Below are positions 43,761 to 45,381 of a stretch of DNA of 45,381 bases, piece after piece (the stretch's first letter is position 1; every line of letters starts with the position of its first letter). The notes below the pieces were generated by a model. It had not been told where the DNA came from and did not search any database. It was given only the letters and a program-made list of their open reading frames with translations. Location of the stretch: positions 1 to 45,381 of the forward strand of contig JASMLK010000035.1 in assembly GCA_030748735.1 (NCBI GenBank), written 5' to 3'. A program made the position numbers and the translations under genes. The DNA comes from Myxococcota bacterium. GTDB taxonomy: Bacteria > Myxococcota_A > UBA9160 > UBA4427.

Positions 43761-44552
43761 ATGAGTGTGTTCCGCGAAGACCTGCTTGCCTCGAAGGTGG
43801 CACTCGTCACGGGCGGGGCGACCGGCATCGGTCGCGAAATCGCACGCACCCTGGGCCGGCATGGCGCCCGCGTCTGTATTGCAAGTCGCAAGCAGGAAAA
43901 CCTCGAAGGCACGACCGGTGAGCTGCGCGCCGAAGGCATCGACGCCATGTGGTTGGCGTGTGACATCCGTGACGGCGAGCAGGTCGATCGACTCATCGCC
44001 GGCGTCCGCGAGCGCTTCGCTGCGCTCGACATCGTCGTCAACAATGCAGCCGGCAACTTCCCCGCCCCCATCACCGGGATCTCCTACAACGGGTTTCGGG
44101 CGGTCGTCGACATCGATCTGCGGGGCACCTACAACGTGAGCAAGGCCGCCTTCGAAGCGTTCTTGAAGGCGAATGGCGGACACATCGTCAACATCACTGC
44201 ACCCTTCCAGAACATGGGCGTGAGCCTGCAGGCCCATGTGGCCGCCGCCAAGGCCGGCGTCGATTCGCTTACGCGAACCTGTGCAGTCGAATTCGGACCG
44301 TACGGCGTTCGCGTCAACGCGGTCGCACCAGGTGCCACCGCAGACACCGAGGGCCTGGATCGCTTCGAAGGCGTCGAGGGTGCTGCGAGCGACTCGCCCT
44401 GCCCGCTCGGCTACGTGGGTTCGAAACAGGACATCGCCAACATGGTGCTCGTGCTGGTGAGCGAAGCCGCGTCGTACGTGACGGGACAGGTGATCGCTGT
44501 CGACGGCGGCACATCGATCGACCTGTTCAAGTTGAGCCTGCCGGAGAGCTGA
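43761..44552 (+). CDS. Short-chain dehydrogenase, 2,4-dienoyl-CoA reductase-like
   Basis: 263 residues from ATG 43761, with GGAG upstream. The cofactor loop is V-T-G-G-A-T-G-I-G, followed by N-N-A-A-G-N-F and I-V-N-I-T-A-P-F. The usual Y-x-x-x-K has V160-A-A-A-K164, with His159 before it; loss of the Tyr and the Q-A-H-V-A-A-A-K form match the DECR2 type. DECR enzymes use NADPH to remove a double bond from 2,4-dienoyl-CoA. This fits the isomerase-like gene at 34666-35499. The next gene starts directly after the stop. The longer frame from 43569 reads through the SnoaL gene and is rejected. Confidence 0.85.
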   Translation: MSVFREDLLASKVALVTGGATGIGREIARTLGRHGARVCIASRKQENLEGTTGELRAEGIDAMWLACDIRDGEQVDRLIAGVRERFAALDIVVNNAAGNFPAPITGISYNGFRAVVDIDLRGTYNVSKAAFEAFLKANGGHIVNITAPFQNMGVSLQAHVAAAKAGVDSLTRTCAVEFGPYGVRVNAVAPGATADTEGLDRFEGVEGAASDSPCPLGYVGSKQDIANMVLVLVSEAASYVTGQVIAVDGGTSIDLFKLSLPES

Positions 44553-45011
44553 ATGTCGGCGTCGCAATCGCCCTGGTACCGCGACGGGCTGCGTTTCGAG
44601 TGCACGCGCTGCGGACGCTGCTGTCGCGGCGCCGGAAACGTGTGGCTGAGCGAAGACGAGATCCACGCCCTCGCCGAACACCTCGGCGAAGACGAAGCTG
44701 CGTTCCGTGAGCGCGCGACGCGACGTGCGGGGCGCCTTGGCGTCGTGCTGCGCGAAAAACGAAACCGGGACTGCCTCTTCCACGATCCGAAGGTCGGTTG
44801 CACCGTCTATCCGGTGCGCCCTCGACAGTGCGACGCCTACCCCTTCTGGCGCGCCAACCTCGTCGACCGCGAAACCTGGGCGAAGGAGGCGCTCAGCTGC
44901 CCCGGCCTCGGCGACGGCCCGCTCTACTCGCGCGAGACCGTCGAAGCCACCGCAGCGAACGACGGCCTTCCCGACAAGCGAACCCGGCAACGGGATCCGT
45001 CTGGCGAATGA
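44553..45011 (+). CDS. YkgJ-family Cys-cluster protein
   Basis: 152 residues, starting one base after the SDR stop. A Cys cluster R-F-E-C-T-R-C-G-R-C-C-R-G is followed by D-C-L-F-H, V-G-C-T-V-Y-P-V-R-P-R-Q-C-D-A-Y-P-F-W-R. This is the CxxCxxCC...C pattern of the YkgJ/UPF0153 zinc- or iron-sulfur-binding family (PF03692). Role unknown; members are often found next to lipid or cofactor genes. Likely cotranscribed with the SDR. Confidence 0.88.
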   Translation: MSASQSPWYRDGLRFECTRCGRCCRGAGNVWLSEDEIHALAEHLGEDEAAFRERATRRAGRLGVVLREKRNRDCLFHDPKVGCTVYPVRPRQCDAYPFWRANLVDRETWAKEALSCPGLGDGPLYSRETVEATAANDGLPDKRTRQRDPSGE

Positions 45012-45121
45012 TGGCTGGTTCCTACGACGACCCACCCGAACGCAGGATTCTGCTTTCTTTCGTGTGGTAGAACTCGGCTCACGGGTTCCGGTCGAGCCCA
45101 GGTCAATGGGAGGAGCTTGCG

Positions 45122-45381
45122 TTGCGCTACTTCGAGGACTTCGCAGTCGGTCAGAAGCGGGTGGTCGGTACGCTGGAAGTCTCGCGAGACGACATCGTCG
45201 ACTTCGCCACGAAGTTCGACCCCCAGCCCTTCCACATCGACGATGCGGCCGCCGTGGCTTCGATCTTCGGTGGCCTCACGGCCTCTTCCTGTCACACCTT
45301 CGCGCTGACGAGCTTGATCTATCACCAGAGCCCGGAAGACATCGCCCTCGTCGCAAACCTCGGTGCGGAGAACCTTCGCTT
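45122..45381 (+). CDS. MaoC-family hydratase, N-terminal part (cut by window edge)
   Basis: The start is TTG at 45122, eight bases after GGAGG; the frame is open to the last base. It begins R-Y-F-E-D-F-A-V-G-Q and continues E-V-S-R-D-D-I-V-D-F-A-T-K-F-D-P-Q-P-F-H-I-D-D. The D-P-Q-P-F-H segment is the catalytic Asp/His pair of R-specific enoyl-CoA hydratases. A hot-dog fold enzyme of beta-oxidation or related acyl-CoA metabolism is expected. The C-terminal half is outside the window. Confidence 0.85.
   Translation, partial: MRYFEDFAVGQKRVVGTLEVSRDDIVDFATKFDPQPFHIDDAAAVASIFGGLTASSCHTFALTSLIYHQSPEDIALVANLGAENLR

Noticed and set aside
43578..45035. 485-residue leftward frame opposite the SDR and YkgJ genes
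   Set aside because: Spans two well-supported genes in antisense; translation lacks any fold signature.

Overview
This window is one stretch of a strongly GC-rich bacterial chromosome, with third codon positions mostly G or C. It is densely packed with single genes and short two- to four-gene operons on both strands. No phage, plasmid, insertion sequence, CRISPR array or rRNA operon is visible. The gene mix suggests an uncultured deltaproteobacterial-type lineage such as Myxococcota or Binatota: many sulfatase-superfamily enzymes, luciferase-like (F420-type) monooxygenases, acyl-CoA metabolism, DUF3604, NnrS, AmmeMemoRadiSam and lipoprotein signals. That placement is inferred from gene content only. 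Many genes start with GTG or TTG, and neighbours often overlap by four bases.

Layout. (a) 1-7090 is a cell-surface region. It holds the tail of a sulfatase, a membrane GT-C-like protein translationally coupled to a sulfatase-like lipoprotein, a truncated membrane protein, a gene-poor gap with a perfect 16-bp palindrome, a GNAT acetyltransferase and a membrane-anchored sulfatase-like enzyme. (b) 7082-10620 has an alpha/beta hydrolase, a small unknown protein, a signal peptidase I fragment, an SppA-type lipoprotein peptidase and a thioredoxin-fold/APS-reductase fusion. (c) 10896-17922 runs mostly rightward: membrane proteins, a secreted DUF3604 protein, a luciferase-like monooxygenase, an acyl-CoA carboxylase beta subunit, a MAPEG protein and a PF10118 protein. 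(d) 17975-24195 has a hydrolase, a lipoprotein amidohydrolase, a CBS-pair protein, the AmmeMemoRadiSam pair (radical SAM enzyme facing a Memo-AMMECR1 fusion) and a methyltransferase. (e) 24198-29216 has an unrecognised protein family, a candidate small gene, another sulfatase-like lipoprotein, a D-2-hydroxyacid dehydrogenase and a DUF726-like hydrolase. (f) 29254-34556 has a Mo-oxidoreductase/Nudix chimera, NnrS, an F420-type monooxygenase, a tRNA-like remnant, a CNNM/CorC protein and a UPF0104 membrane protein. (g) 34666-45381 is rich in lipid and CoA enzymes (dienoyl-CoA isomerase-like, ACAD10/11-like dehydrogenase, dienoyl-CoA reductase-like SDR, MaoC). It also holds a sulfotransferase, a nitronate monooxygenase, a frameshifted small gene, a beta-helix surface protein with a C-terminal sorting tail and a second methyltransferase.

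Themes. First, all three sulfatase-like enzymes whose active sites are visible carry Thr instead of the Cys/Ser needed for formylglycine. They may therefore be phosphatases, phosphodiesterases or phospho-group transferases rather than sulfatases. Second, isomerase- and reductase-type enzymes for odd double bonds, plus acyl-CoA dehydrogenase, carboxylase and MaoC genes, point to breakdown of unsaturated or modified fatty acids. Third, there are several broken or chimeric genes: the signal peptidase fragment, the Mo-oxidoreductase/Nudix chimera, a truncated membrane protein, a frameshifted gene and a tRNA-like fragment. They show repeated small deletions at this locus. The closest thing to an under-described system is the AmmeMemoRadiSam pair. 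The oddest single proteins are the APS-reductase fusion without its C-terminal catalytic Cys motif and the in-frame Mo-oxidoreductase/Nudix chimera.
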